Shown: positions 9,709 through 18,203, counted from the stretch's first letter. The stretch is 64,000 bases of DNA from Pseudoglutamicibacter cumminsii (GCF_003143995.1 NZ_QFWG01000008.1:1-64000); one strand, 5' to 3'. The notes: generated by a model not told the origin, from the sequence alone. Program-made: numbers and translations.

Positions 9709-10095
9709 ATGGCAAGACCACGGGAGTTTGATACGGCGGCTCTCCTGCACCAGGCGGGTCAGTTGTTCATTAGGCGGGGCTTCACTGCGACCTCGATCGA
9801 CGAGGTCGTGAAAACCACGGGGGTGGTGAGGGGCAGCCTGTATTCGATCTTCGGGTCGAAGCAGGGCATTTTCGTTGCAGCCCTCAAACATGCCGCAGAC
9901 GAACACAGCGGTGGCGACAACTCGGATCCCGAGGTGTTGCTTGACCTGCTCAACGTCGCTATTTTCGAGATCGCTCCCCACAACCGTGACGTCGCGGAAT
10001 TGGTTCAGCGCATCATCAACACCACTGGGACTACAGCACAAGCACTTGGTCAGCGAGCGCTCGAGCGGGCTTGCCTCACCGAGGCAACCGGCTAG
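9709..10095 (+). CDS. TetR-family regulator, short
   Basis: 128 residues against the usual ~190. The N-terminal HTH is complete (FIRRGFTATSIDEVVKTTGVVRGSLYSIFGSK, about residues 22-53). The ligand-binding half is short, about 70 residues, with low similarity to a normal TetR core. The stop is clean. Either a naturally short member or one shortened by a frameshift after about residue 110. It starts on a leaderless promoter with an internal palindrome, and a possibly co-transcribed gene begins 29 bp downstream. Confidence 0.75.
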   Translation: MARPREFDTAALLHQAGQLFIRRGFTATSIDEVVKTTGVVRGSLYSIFGSKQGIFVAALKHAADEHSGGDNSDPEVLLDLLNVAIFEIAPHNRDVAELVQRIINTTGTTAQALGQRALERACLTEATG

Positions 10096-10124
10096 ATCTA
10101 TAGGTATTGAAGAAGGAGAAACGC

Positions 10125-10496
10125 ATGGCTCGCAACAAGGTTGAAATTCAGGATGGGGAGCTCATCGTCACCCCGCGCGGCCTAGACAAGATGTGGTCGT
10201 TCAAGAGAGAAATCCGTGTGCCGCTGTCACTTGTTCGCGGGGCTACATTCGACCCGGGCGTGGTGAGGGAACCGAAGGGGTTCCGTTCACCGGGGCTGAA
10301 TACGCTGGGCAAAAAGGTGTCAGCGAGGTACCGCAAGGACGGGGAACGCCACTACTGGAACGTGACTGGTGCATCGGATGTGCTCGTGGTTGAGTTGGGT
10401 CCGACGTTTGAATACAGCCGCCTCATTCTTTCGGTTGATGATCCGGTTGGTTTGGAACGGCGCATTAACGAGGCTGTCCACGACCGCGCACAGTGA
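10125..10496 (+). CDS. Conserved hypothetical protein, small beta-rich (PH-like?)
   Basis: 123 residues from ATG 10125, preceded by AGAAGGAGAAACGC, an excellent ribosome site; an upstream in-frame start at 10107 lacks one. The sequence is beta-strand rich (VEIQDGELIVTPRG, then YWNVTGASDVLVVELG) with a final DPxxxxxxINEA helix. This arrangement resembles bacterial PH-like domains, but that is inference. It follows the short TetR gene by 29 bp and is probably in its operon. Confidence 0.65.
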   Translation: MARNKVEIQDGELIVTPRGLDKMWSFKREIRVPLSLVRGATFDPGVVREPKGFRSPGLNTLGKKVSARYRKDGERHYWNVTGASDVLVVELGPTFEYSRLILSVDDPVGLERRINEAVHDRAQ

Positions 10497-10520
10497 ATGA
10501 TGGCGGCCGCGGACAGACTC

Positions 10521-10547
10521 GAGGCAGGCTTAGTTAGAGGAAGGCTT
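10521..10547. repeat. 11-bp near-exact direct repeat, 16-bp period
   Basis: GAGGCAGGCTT (10521-10531) and GAGGAAGGCTT (10537-10547), one mismatch, immediately downstream of the stop of the leftward monooxygenase gene (stop at 10550-10552). Confidence 0.6.
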
Positions 10548-10549
10548 GG

Positions 10550-10843
10550 CTAGTCGTCGAGCGGGACGACGTCGAAGCCCAGGAGTTCCACGCTCATGCC
10601 GCGTCGCTCGTCGCCTCCGTGATCGCGGGCCGGGCGCGCATCCAGCCATGCCTGGAAGTGCTCGCGGGTTTCCCAGCGGGTCACAACAAAGTAGCGGTCC
10701 TCCCCGATCTGCGGACGCAACAGTTCAAAACCCTGGAAACCTTCAGCGGTATCCACGGCTTTCTTCCGTGCAGCAAAACGCTGTTCGATCTCGGCTTCGG
10801 CCCCTTCAGGGTATGTGAGTGCTGTGATGTTGACGAACGTCAT
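10550..10843 (-). CDS. Antibiotic-biosynthesis-monooxygenase (ABM) family, MhuD/HmoA-like heme-degrading enzyme
   Basis: 97 residues, the normal ABM single-domain length. Residues about 34-64 (EGFQGFELLRP, then GEDRYFVVTRWE) match the MhuD/IsdG core almost residue for residue, with the catalytic Trp in TRWE and an Asn near the N-terminus (FVNITAL). The MhuD heme His position is less clear; His61 of the EHFQAW helix is the candidate. Known role: oxidative cleavage of heme to release iron. No heme-uptake genes are next to it. Confidence 0.8.
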   Translation of the reverse strand: MTFVNITALTYPEGAEAEIEQRFAARKKAVDTAEGFQGFELLRPQIGEDRYFVVTRWETREHFQAWLDARPARDHGGDERRGMSVELLGFDVVPLDD

Positions 10844-11007
10844 CTGAACCTCCCTAGACGGCGGCGGTGTTACGCGCCGCTACATGATTCAACCTTTTAA
10901 ACAAGGTTATCGAAGCTTCCTGAAGTTTCGCCGAGTGGTACCCGCGGTTCCACTCAGGTTCCGGTGTGGGATTGGATATGTGCTGTTGGATGCTCAGGGA
11001 ACACGAT

Positions 11008-11298
11008 TTAGTACTTCTCGTAGATCCCTACCAAGTGTGGAAACTCGGGGAGTTTGCCGCCATCTCGGATGAAGGTGCAAAAGATAAGAGCCGTGTCATC
11101 GATTTTAGTTTCTAGGACACTGTCTCCTTTCTTTGTGGGTCTCCAGTAGAGGTAGCATCCTTCGCCACGGAGCTGTACTTCATTTCAGTAGAAGCGTATG
11201 CCCTTTTCTGGCCCGCGCTTATCTGGCTTGAAGCAAAGAGTTTGGACGGAACCGTTTAGGATAGCGTCATTGCTGATGATCACGAAAGACTTGGTCAT
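11008..11298 (-). pseudogene. Hypothetical gene interrupted by one in-frame TGA
   Basis: From ATG 11298 the frame reads MTKSFVIISNDAILNGSVQT and on to GIRFY at codon 37. TGA follows at 11185-11187, and then 58 more protein-like codons (NEVQLRGEGCYLYWRP onward) to TAA at 11008-11010. A single TGG-to-TGA change would restore a 96-residue protein. No known family recognised. The region is less GC-rich than its neighbours and lies in an accessory island. A sequencing error is possible. Confidence 0.55.
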
Positions 11299-11617
11299 TG
11301 TTTGACGCCAGTTCCTGGATTTCTTCTAGCGCCCACCTGACCTGCCCGTAAGACGTAATCGGCGTATCTTCGAAATCGTCAAGGGAGACATATATTTTCC
11401 ACCCGTCGGGGACTCGCGCGGTGTAGTCGAATTCGGGTACTGGGACCGGCGGGACAAAACGTACTGCTTGCACACAGTTATCACTTAGCATGAGAGCAAA
11501 TCTCAGCAGCTCACCTTCGTTCGTATAGCTAGTGGCATCCACCTTTCCACGACCGTCAAGGTTCGGCTGTTGAATGCGGGAAGCTGGCAGCGACGGAGGG
11601 TTTGATGAGCGAAGCAA
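11267..11617 (-). CDS. Hypothetical protein, doubtful start
   Basis: Open frame of 116 codons. The C-terminal two-thirds (ALMLSDNCVQAVRFVPP, then PDGWKIYVSLDDFED) look protein-like. The first ~35 residues overlap the start of the opposite-strand NTPase remnant and are unlikely to be real. The true start may be internal, for example the Met of MLSDNC. Its last 11 codons overlap the start of the broken gene at 11298. No family recognised. Confidence 0.35.
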   Translation of the reverse strand: MLRSSNPPSLPASRIQQPNLDGRGKVDATSYTNEGELLRFALMLSDNCVQAVRFVPPVPVPEFDYTARVPDGWKIYVSLDDFEDTPITSYGQVRWALEEIQELASNNDQVFRDHQQ

Positions 11618-11892
11618 AATGGAACCTGGTGCCGCTTACGCCTGAATACATTGAAAATGAGCATGGCGGCTACGTGTCGGAGCTTGAGAACGCGCTCAAG
11701 AATCATGAAATCCGCAACATCGCTCTTTCCGGGCCTTACGGTGTCGGAAAGAGCAGCATCCTTCGCGAGCTTGCCAGGAGACAAAAGGACCGCGTCATGG
11801 AGCTTTCACTAGATCTTCTCAACATTTCCCTTCGAAAAGCCCTTACAGCTAACTTGGGGCTAGGCAAGCCTCGCGATATCGAAGAAAGATAA
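11605..11892 (+). pseudogene. Truncated YobI-like P-loop NTPase (N-terminal remnant)
   Basis: 95 codons from ATG 11605, which has a perfect GGAGG nine bases upstream. It contains the NxALSGPYGVGKSSIL Walker A (about residues 42-55) and the preceding LTPEYIENEHGGYVSELENAL region typical of YobI/KAP-type NTPases, which are normally more than 1000 residues. The frame ends at TAA after DIEER. Read-through would give only 14 more plausible codons before a second stop, then the convergent toxin gene. Walker B and everything beyond are missing, so this is a deletion remnant. Confidence 0.7.
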
Positions 11893-11928
11893 CTCGAAAA
11901 ACGGACTGTTACAGGACTTAAACCGAGG

Positions 11929-12417
11929 CTACTGTAAGTGGAATTGGGCCCCGGTTTGGCGGAGCATCTGGAAAGTGTCCAGCGTATCAACGTCCATAGC
12001 CATGCAAGCGTCCGGAATCAATACCCTCTTCCGAGAATTAGGTTGAGGGCGTTCATGGGTAACCACCGTATACTTATGCTCCCGCGCGTAGGCCACCAAA
12101 AGGTAGTCGGCGTTGGCACCGGTGAACTCGTTTAATGCAGCTTGAGTAAAGTTCCTCGATTTTGCCCAAGTAGTGAGGGCGGCGAAGTGTCGCGTTGTAC
12201 CTTGATCGATAGGCTGAAAGAAGGCCGCATTACCCCTAGCCCACCTCGCGAGCTCATCCTCACCAGCAAGGAGTTCTTTGCGGACCGCCTCGATACTGCA
12301 AGCTAACGATTTCTGGTGAGCTGTATCGAGCCAGGTCCAGAATCCAGGAGCGATATCGAAGGCGTAATAACGGTTCTTGGCTTCAATAAACACGTTAGTG
12401 TCGAGTAGATACATCAT
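11929..12417 (-). CDS. PIN-domain toxin-like ribonuclease, DUF4411 family
   Basis: 162 residues. It begins MYLLDTNVFIEAKNRYYAFD, with the first PIN acidic residue in LLDTN and the DUF4411 signature NRYYxxDIxPGFW. Later acidic positions are in ANADYLLVAYA and VTHE. Known family role: PIN-like nuclease paired with an HTH-ImmA/IrrE protein. Here it overlaps the upstream ImmA gene by 4 nt (ATGA), so the pair is translationally coupled. It converges on the truncated NTPase. The set looks intact and is probably an active toxin-antitoxin-like module. Confidence 0.85.
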   Translation of the reverse strand: MMYLLDTNVFIEAKNRYYAFDIAPGFWTWLDTAHQKSLACSIEAVRKELLAGEDELARWARGNAAFFQPIDQGTTRHFAALTTWAKSRNFTQAALNEFTGANADYLLVAYAREHKYTVVTHERPQPNSRKRVLIPDACMAMDVDTLDTFQMLRQTGAQFHLQ

Positions 12418-13574
12418 GCCACCTGCAGCTCGGTAGCTAGATTCTCAAATGTCTCGTGCTTTTTAGTGCCGAGCAACCTGTAAGCGTCCCGATAGGTAGT
12501 GTTTCCTTCATAGGCGCTAGCAATTACAGCCCGAGCAAACCGGCGGCTTAGCCGGAGCGGTTGCGTTTTGTAATAGTTGCCTCCACCCGACCCACCGTGT
12601 TTCTCGGCGAGGATTTTGATAACGCGATCCCGCTCTTCCTGATAACGCTGGCGGTAGCCATCCCATGTCAGGAGTCCGGCGTCGAAAATGCGCCTGAGAA
12701 TCACCAGGGTGCTGACTCGATATTTCCCTGCCAGGCGTTCCAGCTCCTCAAGGATCGCTTCGCCCAGATAATCTCTTCGCAATGCATCAAGCGGAACCAG
12801 CACTTCTGCCGCAACTTCATTGCACCACAGTTCCTCGGCTAAGCCAGTACTGGCAGTCAACGCCGCGTCGGAGAGCGCACTTCTCCCCAGCCACACATGA
12901 GCGAGCTCGTGGATCAGAGTGAAGATCTGCGCTGCTTTCGTATCAGCGCCGTTAATGAAAATCAGTGGCACAAGCGGGTCAGACAGTGCGAACCCCCGAA
13001 ACTCTTCAGGATTGAGTTTCCGGTGAGTGTTCGCCCCTACGATCCCATTGATCATTACCAAAACACCGATGTGTTCGATCCGATCAATCAGGCTTCGACG
13101 AGCATCTTCCCAGCTGGAAAACTCTTCTCTTCGGGACAAGCCGAGGTCCAGCAAACGGCGCATCTCATCCGCCACTAGCTCCGGGGACGTGTCCGTGGTT
13201 ACGGATCCGACAAAGTCGGGGGCAACCATGCCGCACTCTTGTGCGTAGGCTCGGTACCAGTCCTGTCGGGACTGACACATGTAGATCGTGTCCAGCAGAT
13301 CAGCCGATGGCTGCGGGACAGCAACATTCCCGATGGTGCGCATGTCTGGGATGGGAACTTCCTCGCTGGGTGGCTCAGGGAGGAACAGCATCCCGAACGG
13401 GGTATGCGTGGCGTCAGCGAATTTCTCGAGCTGTTTTAGTGTCGGCTGGACAGCGCCGGAGATCCAGGCATCAAGTTTAGGGGCACGCCGTTCAGCAGTT
13501 TCAACATCCCATCCCGCCCTCTCGACAGCCCACTGGAGCAGATCGGGAGCGACCTCAACGCGAACACTCACCAC
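12414..13574 (-). CDS. HTH plus ImmA/IrrE-family metallopeptidase (antitoxin/regulator of the DUF4411 module)
   Basis: 386 residues. The N-terminal XRE-like part (about 10-60; LDAWISGAVQPTLKQLEKFA) is followed by a linker and an ImmA/IrrE peptidase domain with HELAH zinc site at residues 222-226, then LxEELWCNEVAAEVLVP supplying the third ligand Glu. GTG 13574 is the outer start; GTG 13571 is one codon in and better spaced from GGAGG. The usual reading of this pair is that the ImmA partner represses and controls the PIN toxin. Confidence 0.85.
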   Translation of the reverse strand: MVSVRVEVAPDLLQWAVERAGWDVETAERRAPKLDAWISGAVQPTLKQLEKFADATHTPFGMLFLPEPPSEEVPIPDMRTIGNVAVPQPSADLLDTIYMCQSRQDWYRAYAQECGMVAPDFVGSVTTDTSPELVADEMRRLLDLGLSRREEFSSWEDARRSLIDRIEHIGVLVMINGIVGANTHRKLNPEEFRGFALSDPLVPLIFINGADTKAAQIFTLIHELAHVWLGRSALSDAALTASTGLAEELWCNEVAAEVLVPLDALRRDYLGEAILEELERLAGKYRVSTLVILRRIFDAGLLTWDGYRQRYQEERDRVIKILAEKHGGSGGGNYYKTQPLRLSRRFARAVIASAYEGNTTYRDAYRLLGTKKHETFENLATELQVA

Positions 13575-13810
13575 GCCACCTCCAAACGGGTTTGAATCGA
13601 AGACAACCCTGAATCAAATTCTACCTTGGAGACGAAACAACGACATGGGCGGTTTCTTTCACAGAGCGAAGTTCGGTTCGGCTAAAGCGCCTGCAGTCCT
13701 GACGCTAACCCTCATCCACGCTGCAACCCCGAGGTAGTCGCCAGCCTGCGCCCCAGGGCGTCGCAACTAGAAAGGTTGGACATCCGGAGACGAGATCGGT
13801 CAGGTGTAAA

Positions 13811-13836
13811 CTGAACATGTTCAGTGAACGCGTTCA
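13811..13836 (+). promoter_or_regulatory. Double palindromic operator of the TetR-DoxX operon
   Basis: CTGAACATGTTCAG (13811-13824), a perfect 14-bp palindrome, is followed at once by TGAACGCGTTCA (13825-13836), a perfect 12-bp palindrome. Both have the form TGAAC-N2-GTTCA. They lie between a possible -10 (TAAACT, 13807-13812) and the GTG start at 13847. Confidence 0.8.
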
Positions 13837-13846
13837 GGAGTTACTC

Positions 13847-14440
13847 GTGCCCCGCAGCCGAAATGAAACTAGACAAGCAACCCGCCGCGCCGTGTTGAAA
13901 GCTACAAGTCGCCTATTCGGCGAGCGCGGGTTCGCTTCCACGACGATTCGTGAGATCGCTCAAGAAGCCGGCGTGAGCGTCGGCACCGTCATGGCCGCCG
14001 GGGACAAAGAAGCCCTCCTCGTTGAGCTCTTCGATGACCTCATCGATCAACGCCAACAACACATCGATTCCCTCGACTTAGATACCAGCGAGCCGTGCGG
14101 CGACAGTGCTATATCCATCGTGGAACCGTTCGTCGCTCTCTTCGAGGAACGCCGCGAACTCGCCCGCACCTATGCATCGGTCCTAGTGCGCGGCCGCCAC
14201 ACCTCCGTCGTTTTCACCGACCTTGCACGCCGACTCATCGATGTGTTTGAACAACTCATCACCGCCCACGGATGCACAAGCCGGGCAGACACACATAGAC
14301 GAGCCGAAGCCCTTCATTCTGCCTATATCGGCAACCTATTCATCTGGGCATCCACCACCGAACAGTCCGGCGCCGACCTCCTCACTCAGCTACGCAAAGT
14401 CTTCACCGCAATCTGCCCGCCAACAGGAAGCAACTCATGA
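13847..14440 (+). CDS. TetR-family regulator
   Basis: 197 residues from GTG 13847, preceded by AGGAG with a 6-nt gap. An in-frame ATG at 13817 lies inside the operator and has no ribosome site, so it is rejected. The HTH is at about residues 8-52 (RRAVLKATSRLFGERGF, then TTIREIAQEAGVSVGTV). A helical ligand domain follows. It overlaps the DoxX gene by 4 nt (ATGA). The twin TGAAC-N2-GTTCA sites just upstream indicate autoregulation. Confidence 0.88.
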   Translation: MPRSRNETRQATRRAVLKATSRLFGERGFASTTIREIAQEAGVSVGTVMAAGDKEALLVELFDDLIDQRQQHIDSLDLDTSEPCGDSAISIVEPFVALFEERRELARTYASVLVRGRHTSVVFTDLARRLIDVFEQLITAHGCTSRADTHRRAEALHSAYIGNLFIWASTTEQSGADLLTQLRKVFTAICPPTGSNS

Positions 14441-14793
14441 TCCTGATTCCCTCATCAGAGCTACCACCAGCGCTCTTAGCAACCGCTCTCATTCTCGATG
14501 TGGCACTATCAATCCGGCCGGTCCAATTTATTCGCGACTGCCTCCACGGTGTCCGCTTTCCTGAAGAATGGTGGTGGTCCCTGCTCGTCATCAAGGTGCT
14601 AGCCGCAGCCGGGCTCATCGCAGGGATCTGGGTTCCCGGACTAGCCTTCGCGGCAAACAGCGGTGTAATCGCCTACTTCCTCTGTGCTGTTGTAGCCCAT
14701 ATCCGCGCAAAAGCAACAGGCTCAGCCTTCTGGAACAATTGCCTGGGGATGCTCGCCCTAGCCAGTGCCACACTCGTGTGGAGCTTCATCTAG
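14437..14793 (+). CDS. DoxX-like family membrane protein
   Basis: 118 residues with four predicted TM helices (about 8-26, 45-62, 66-86, 98-116). It belongs to the DoxX-like group often found under TetR control. Function poorly defined; family members have been linked to redox or membrane-stress responses. Its ATG overlaps the TetR stop. A bidirectional hairpin follows. Confidence 0.78.
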   Translation: MILIPSSELPPALLATALILDVALSIRPVQFIRDCLHGVRFPEEWWWSLLVIKVLAAAGLIAGIWVPGLAFAANSGVIAYFLCAVVAHIRAKATGSAFWNNCLGMLALASATLVWSFI

Positions 14794-14824
14794 AAAGTTC
14801 TCGCCCGGAAGCTACCTACAACAG

Positions 14825-14861
14825 AAGATGCCCCAGGATCGTCCAGATCCTGGAGCATCTT
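14825..14861. terminator. Bidirectional hairpin between convergent genes
   Basis: AAGATGC-C-CCAGGATC, loop GTCCA, GATCCTGG-A-GCATCTT: 15 pairs with one mismatch. It separates the DoxX gene from the leftward dehydrogenase; T-rich flank TTGCTTT on the plus side. Confidence 0.75.
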
Positions 14862-14896
14862 GCTTTAGCTGTTGCGGATCTTCGCCGCCTTAGCTG

Positions 14897-15811
14897 TTAG
14901 TTGGCGAAGAACTCGTTCGGGCTTACCGGCTTGCCGTTCTCGTCGTAGACGTAGAAGCCTTTGCCGTCCGCGATACCGCTGAACCCGGCATCGATCGCTT
15001 CTTTGAGTTTCTTGCCGAAACGCTGACGGGTCTCATCCTCGGACGTGCTTGCGATGTTCGAAGCCACATGGAACCCAACCACGTCGTACACCTCGAACGG
15101 GCCGCGAGCAAAGCCCGTTCCGAGCTTCCACGCGTTATCGATATCCTCAGGGGTACCCACGCCGTTCATGTACAGATCGCTACCGGCGTTGAGCCATGGG
15201 ATCAGTAGCGAGTTCAGGAAGTAACCCGGGGTTTCCTTCTTCACGTGAGCCGGAACCATGCCGGTCTCCTTCGCGAAGGTCAGCGCCTTCTCCACGAAGG
15301 CCTGATCCGTCTTCGGGGTCTCCATGACCTCCGCGAGGTTCTGCTTCCAGATCCGGTTCGCGTAGTGGATAGCGAGGAAACGCTCCGGAGCGCCCGTCGA
15401 GTCAGCGAACAGCGACGGCAACAACGACGACGTGTTGGTCGCCAACAAGGTCCGTTCATCAGCCAACTTGCCGACCTTAGCCCAGGTTTCACGCTTAAGC
15501 TCGAGGTTCTCCGGGACAGCCTCGATGATGATGTCGACGTCGGAAACCGCCTCTTCAAGGTCAGTCGTCGCCTTGATGCGCGCTACGGCTTCCTCGAACT
15601 TCTCTTCCGCGAAGTCGGCCAGGTCCTCGCTATAGCCCTTGCGCATCCACGCCCAGCGGGCAGGCAGCTTGTCGATCGACTCCTGGAACGGATCGTAAAT
15701 AGTGACGTCTTTACCGTGGTAAGCGGCCTGCATCGCGATCTGCGACCCCAGCACGCCTCCGCCCAGAACTGTGACGGTTGTGAATTCAGCTGCGTTGTTA
15801 GTTTCAGACAT
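14897..15811 (-). CDS. 3-hydroxyacyl-CoA dehydrogenase (NAD-dependent)
   Basis: 304 residues from ATG 15811, with AAGGAG six bases upstream; an upstream extension of the frame has no support. Rossmann motif VTVLGGGVLGSQI at about residues 13-25, with acidic D in TIYDP. The catalytic region reads HYANRIWKQNLAEV instead of the classical HFFNPxxxMxLVE, as in a recognised subgroup of this family. The C-terminal 3HCDH domain contains GYFLNSLLIPWLN. Role: oxidation of 3-hydroxyacyl-CoA, in beta-oxidation or butanoate metabolism. An operator-like inverted repeat lies 27 bp upstream. Confidence 0.88.
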   Translation of the reverse strand: MSETNNAAEFTTVTVLGGGVLGSQIAMQAAYHGKDVTIYDPFQESIDKLPARWAWMRKGYSEDLADFAEEKFEEAVARIKATTDLEEAVSDVDIIIEAVPENLELKRETWAKVGKLADERTLLATNTSSLLPSLFADSTGAPERFLAIHYANRIWKQNLAEVMETPKTDQAFVEKALTFAKETGMVPAHVKKETPGYFLNSLLIPWLNAGSDLYMNGVGTPEDIDNAWKLGTGFARGPFEVYDVVGFHVASNIASTSEDETRQRFGKKLKEAIDAGFSGIADGKGFYVYDENGKPVSPNEFFAN

Positions 15812-15837
15812 CTTCCGCTCCTTCAGGAGGATTAACT

Positions 15838-15854
15838 TTACATCTGTAATTTTA
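15838..15854 (-). promoter_or_regulatory. TTACA-N2-TGTAA inverted repeat overlapping a -10 box
   Basis: TTACATCTGTAA at 15838-15849. On the transcribed (minus) strand a -10-like TAAAAT (15849-15854) abuts it. No good -35 seen. Placement fits a repressor site for the dehydrogenase gene. Confidence 0.45.
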
Positions 15855-16010
15855 CTCCTTTGGTGGCGCGCTAGCACCGTTTTCAACTCACAGCGAACCC
15901 AGCCACGAAACTCAATTCCAACGGAATAAACCCGGACCCGGAACCGGTTAAAACACACAAGCCTGCCTCTTGCGCAAGCATCTATCTCAAGCCCCAACCG
16001 AAGGAGCACC

Positions 16011-16646
16011 ATGAGCACCACCGTCGACTTCTACTACGACCCTTCCTGCCCCTTCTGCTGGGTCACCAGCCGCTGGCTCGTCCGCGCCCAAGAGGACCGC
16101 GACATCGACATCACGTGGCGTCCGTTCTCGCTCGCAATCAAGAACGACGAGCTCGGCAACGGCACCGCAAACCACAACGGCCGCGGCCACGTCGCCGGCC
16201 ACCGCGTGCTACGCGTGATCGCCGCCGCTGAAAAGGCTGGAGCAGACGCCGGCGCCCTCTACACCGCATTCGGTCGCGCCTACCACACGCAGGATGGCGC
16301 GATGGATGACGCCCTCATCGCAACCGTGCTGAAGGACCACGGCCTCGACGCATCGCTGGCTGACGCCGCTGACGATGACTCCTGGGACGCTCACCTCGAA
16401 GCCGAACAGCAGGCAGCGCTCGATGCTGTCGGTAACGACGTCGGCGTGCCGATCGTTCTCTTCACGAAGGACGGCGCGGAACCACAGGGCTACTTCGGCC
16501 CAGTGCTCAACGCCCTCCCAAGCCGCGAAGAAGGCCTCGACCTGTGGGACGGCCTCGAGAAGCTCGCCCCAGTTCCTTCGTTCTACGAGCTCAAGCGCAC
16601 CCGCCCAAAGGGCGGCCCAGACAAGACAGGGACCGAGAGCATCTAG
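16011..16646 (+). CDS. Mycothiol-dependent reductase-like protein, DsbA family (Rv2466c-like)
   Basis: 211 residues. A thioredoxin-like fold with a CPFC active site at about residues 20-23 in DPSCPFCWVTSRW, the hallmark of the mycothiol-dependent nitroreductase Rv2466c family. The cis-proline loop is GVPIVLF. Length and the helical insertion fit. Known role in mycobacteria: mycothiol-linked disulfide or nitro-compound reduction under oxidative stress. AAGGAG precedes the ATG. It is transcribed alone, with a strong hairpin after it. Confidence 0.87.
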   Translation: MSTTVDFYYDPSCPFCWVTSRWLVRAQEDRDIDITWRPFSLAIKNDELGNGTANHNGRGHVAGHRVLRVIAAAEKAGADAGALYTAFGRAYHTQDGAMDDALIATVLKDHGLDASLADAADDDSWDAHLEAEQQAALDAVGNDVGVPIVLFTKDGAEPQGYFGPVLNALPSREEGLDLWDGLEKLAPVPSFYELKRTRPKGGPDKTGTESI

Positions 16647-16681
16647 CCGAGACAGTCTAACCGGCCAACAGCCGAGCACTC

Positions 16682-16733
16682 TGAGCGGGTCCGGCGAGCT
16701 TTCCCTTAGCGGAAGCTCGCCGCGGCCCGCTCA
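16682..16733. terminator. Long hairpin shared by convergent genes, containing a stop codon
   Basis: Outer stem TGAGCGGG/CCCGCTCA and inner stem CGGCGAGCTT/AAGCTCGCCG around an 11-nt loop. The stop codon of the leftward SDR gene (16706-16708) lies in the loop, so the right arm is coding sequence. Best read as a bidirectional terminator. Confidence 0.75.
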
Positions 16734-18157
16734 AAGTTTGGATACTCAAACACAGGCCCCAGAACCTCGGTGGCGTTCGTGCGGGCTTTCACGCCTGTCA
16801 GCAAAAGCTCCGGTTCGAAACCAACCAACTGCCCCGCCGCACGCATCAGCCCCGCAGGAACCTGGAACTGCCAGCCCTTACCCGACGCCGAACCCAGCAG
16901 GCGTAGCGCTTCCGAAAGCCTGATCGGCTCCGGCGCCGCCGCCACCACAACGCGGTGCCTCAAAGCTCCGAAGCCACGTCCTTCGGCTACTGCTTGCTCT
17001 TCCTGCATGAGCAACGCGTGCACAACAATCCGAGCCCAATCCTCCACGTGAATCCATGACAACCACGGATCCACATCAGGGCGAACCCTCGCCCCCGCAA
17101 CAGCCTTGAGGCCGGCCAGCCCCGGCATCCCGGAACCCAAAACCGGCGCGGTCCGGACCACCAGAGCGTTAGACGGCGCCGCAGCCTCCCATTCGCGCAG
17201 CAACGCCGCCATCCCCGAAACCGATTCCGGCGCCCACCCCGGCGAGGTGCGCGCGGTATATTCCGCGGCGTTAGCATCCGTAGTCAACGCAAGGGCCGAT
17301 GCGTGAATCCAGCCCGTCACACGCCTCGCCTTCAGCGCAGCCTGGCTCAGCGCCCGTGCCGCCGTCACGCGGGCAACGCGTAGCTCCGCCATCTTCTCCG
17401 CGGTCGCCTTCTTGAACATGCGCGGCCCCACCATGTTCACAACCGAAACACCCGCCGGGTCAGCAAACAACTCCGTCCACTCCCCCTGGCTCACGCCATC
17501 CCATTCGCGCCGCGGAACCAAAGCATCCGTGCTGCGCTGACGGCTCAAAACCACCACGCGGCGGCCGCGCGCCAACAATGTATGGGCAAGCCGGGTGCCC
17601 AAGTAACCTGTGCCGCCCGCGATCACAACGAGTGGCAAAGCCTGCGCCGCATCGCGGTCAGTTTCATCGGCGAGCATCTCGAATAACCGCGCACCCACCT
17701 TTGACAGGTCACTGTCAAGTAGGCCCCCGAAGGCCGCGCCACCCGCCGCGGAACCCAGCGGGCCTTCCGCCTCAATCCGCCGCTCAACCACAGTCCCGCG
17801 GCCATCCGCCGAATCAATCAGCGACCACGTGACCCGTGTAAAACCACCCGGCTGATCTTGCTGCCACGCGAAGCGGAACCCCTCAACCACCTCAACAACC
17901 CTGGCCGGCGGCGCCGTCAACGCATGCACCGTCCCCCGCGCGAGCGCCCGCGGAACCACCATGATCCGCTGACCCACAGTCAGGTCACCGGCCTCGCCCG
18001 CAGCTACATCGTCCAGAACCGTGCCATCCTCAGCAACCGGCGCGCAACGCTGAACCGCATCGTCCATAACCGGCCACACATCCGGGGTCATCAAGGCACC
18101 CCACATAGCCTCACGAGGGACGGCGACACGAACCTGCTGAACACGCTGAAAGCTCAT
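16706..18157 (-). CDS. SRPBCC-SDR fusion, TIGR01777 family NAD(P)-dependent epimerase-like
   Basis: 483 residues. The N-terminal ~160 form an SRPBCC/START-like ligand domain (VRVAVPREAMWGALMTPDVW). From about 172 there is a nucleotide-sugar-epimerase-like SDR domain with Rossmann motif VVIAGGTGYLGTRL, then the DUF1731 C-terminus. The TIGR01777 family (YfcH) has unknown substrate; the fused lipid-binding-like domain is common in Actinobacteria. Its stop lies inside a hairpin shared with the convergent reductase gene. Confidence 0.85.
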   Translation of the reverse strand: MSFQRVQQVRVAVPREAMWGALMTPDVWPVMDDAVQRCAPVAEDGTVLDDVAAGEAGDLTVGQRIMVVPRALARGTVHALTAPPARVVEVVEGFRFAWQQDQPGGFTRVTWSLIDSADGRGTVVERRIEAEGPLGSAAGGAAFGGLLDSDLSKVGARLFEMLADETDRDAAQALPLVVIAGGTGYLGTRLAHTLLARGRRVVVLSRQRSTDALVPRREWDGVSQGEWTELFADPAGVSVVNMVGPRMFKKATAEKMAELRVARVTAARALSQAALKARRVTGWIHASALALTTDANAAEYTARTSPGWAPESVSGMAALLREWEAAAPSNALVVRTAPVLGSGMPGLAGLKAVAGARVRPDVDPWLSWIHVEDWARIVVHALLMQEEQAVAEGRGFGALRHRVVVAAAPEPIRLSEALRLLGSASGKGWQFQVPAGLMRAAGQLVGFEPELLLTGVKARTNATEVLGPVFEYPNFERAAASFR

Positions 18158-18203
18158 AAAACCAGCCTACCCATCGTCCACCCGCCAAACACACCCGCAG
18201 GCG

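Noticed and set aside
9493-10041. 182-codon minus-strand frame across the first TetR gene
   Set aside because: It covers the TetR HTH in antisense and includes its promoter; no family features.
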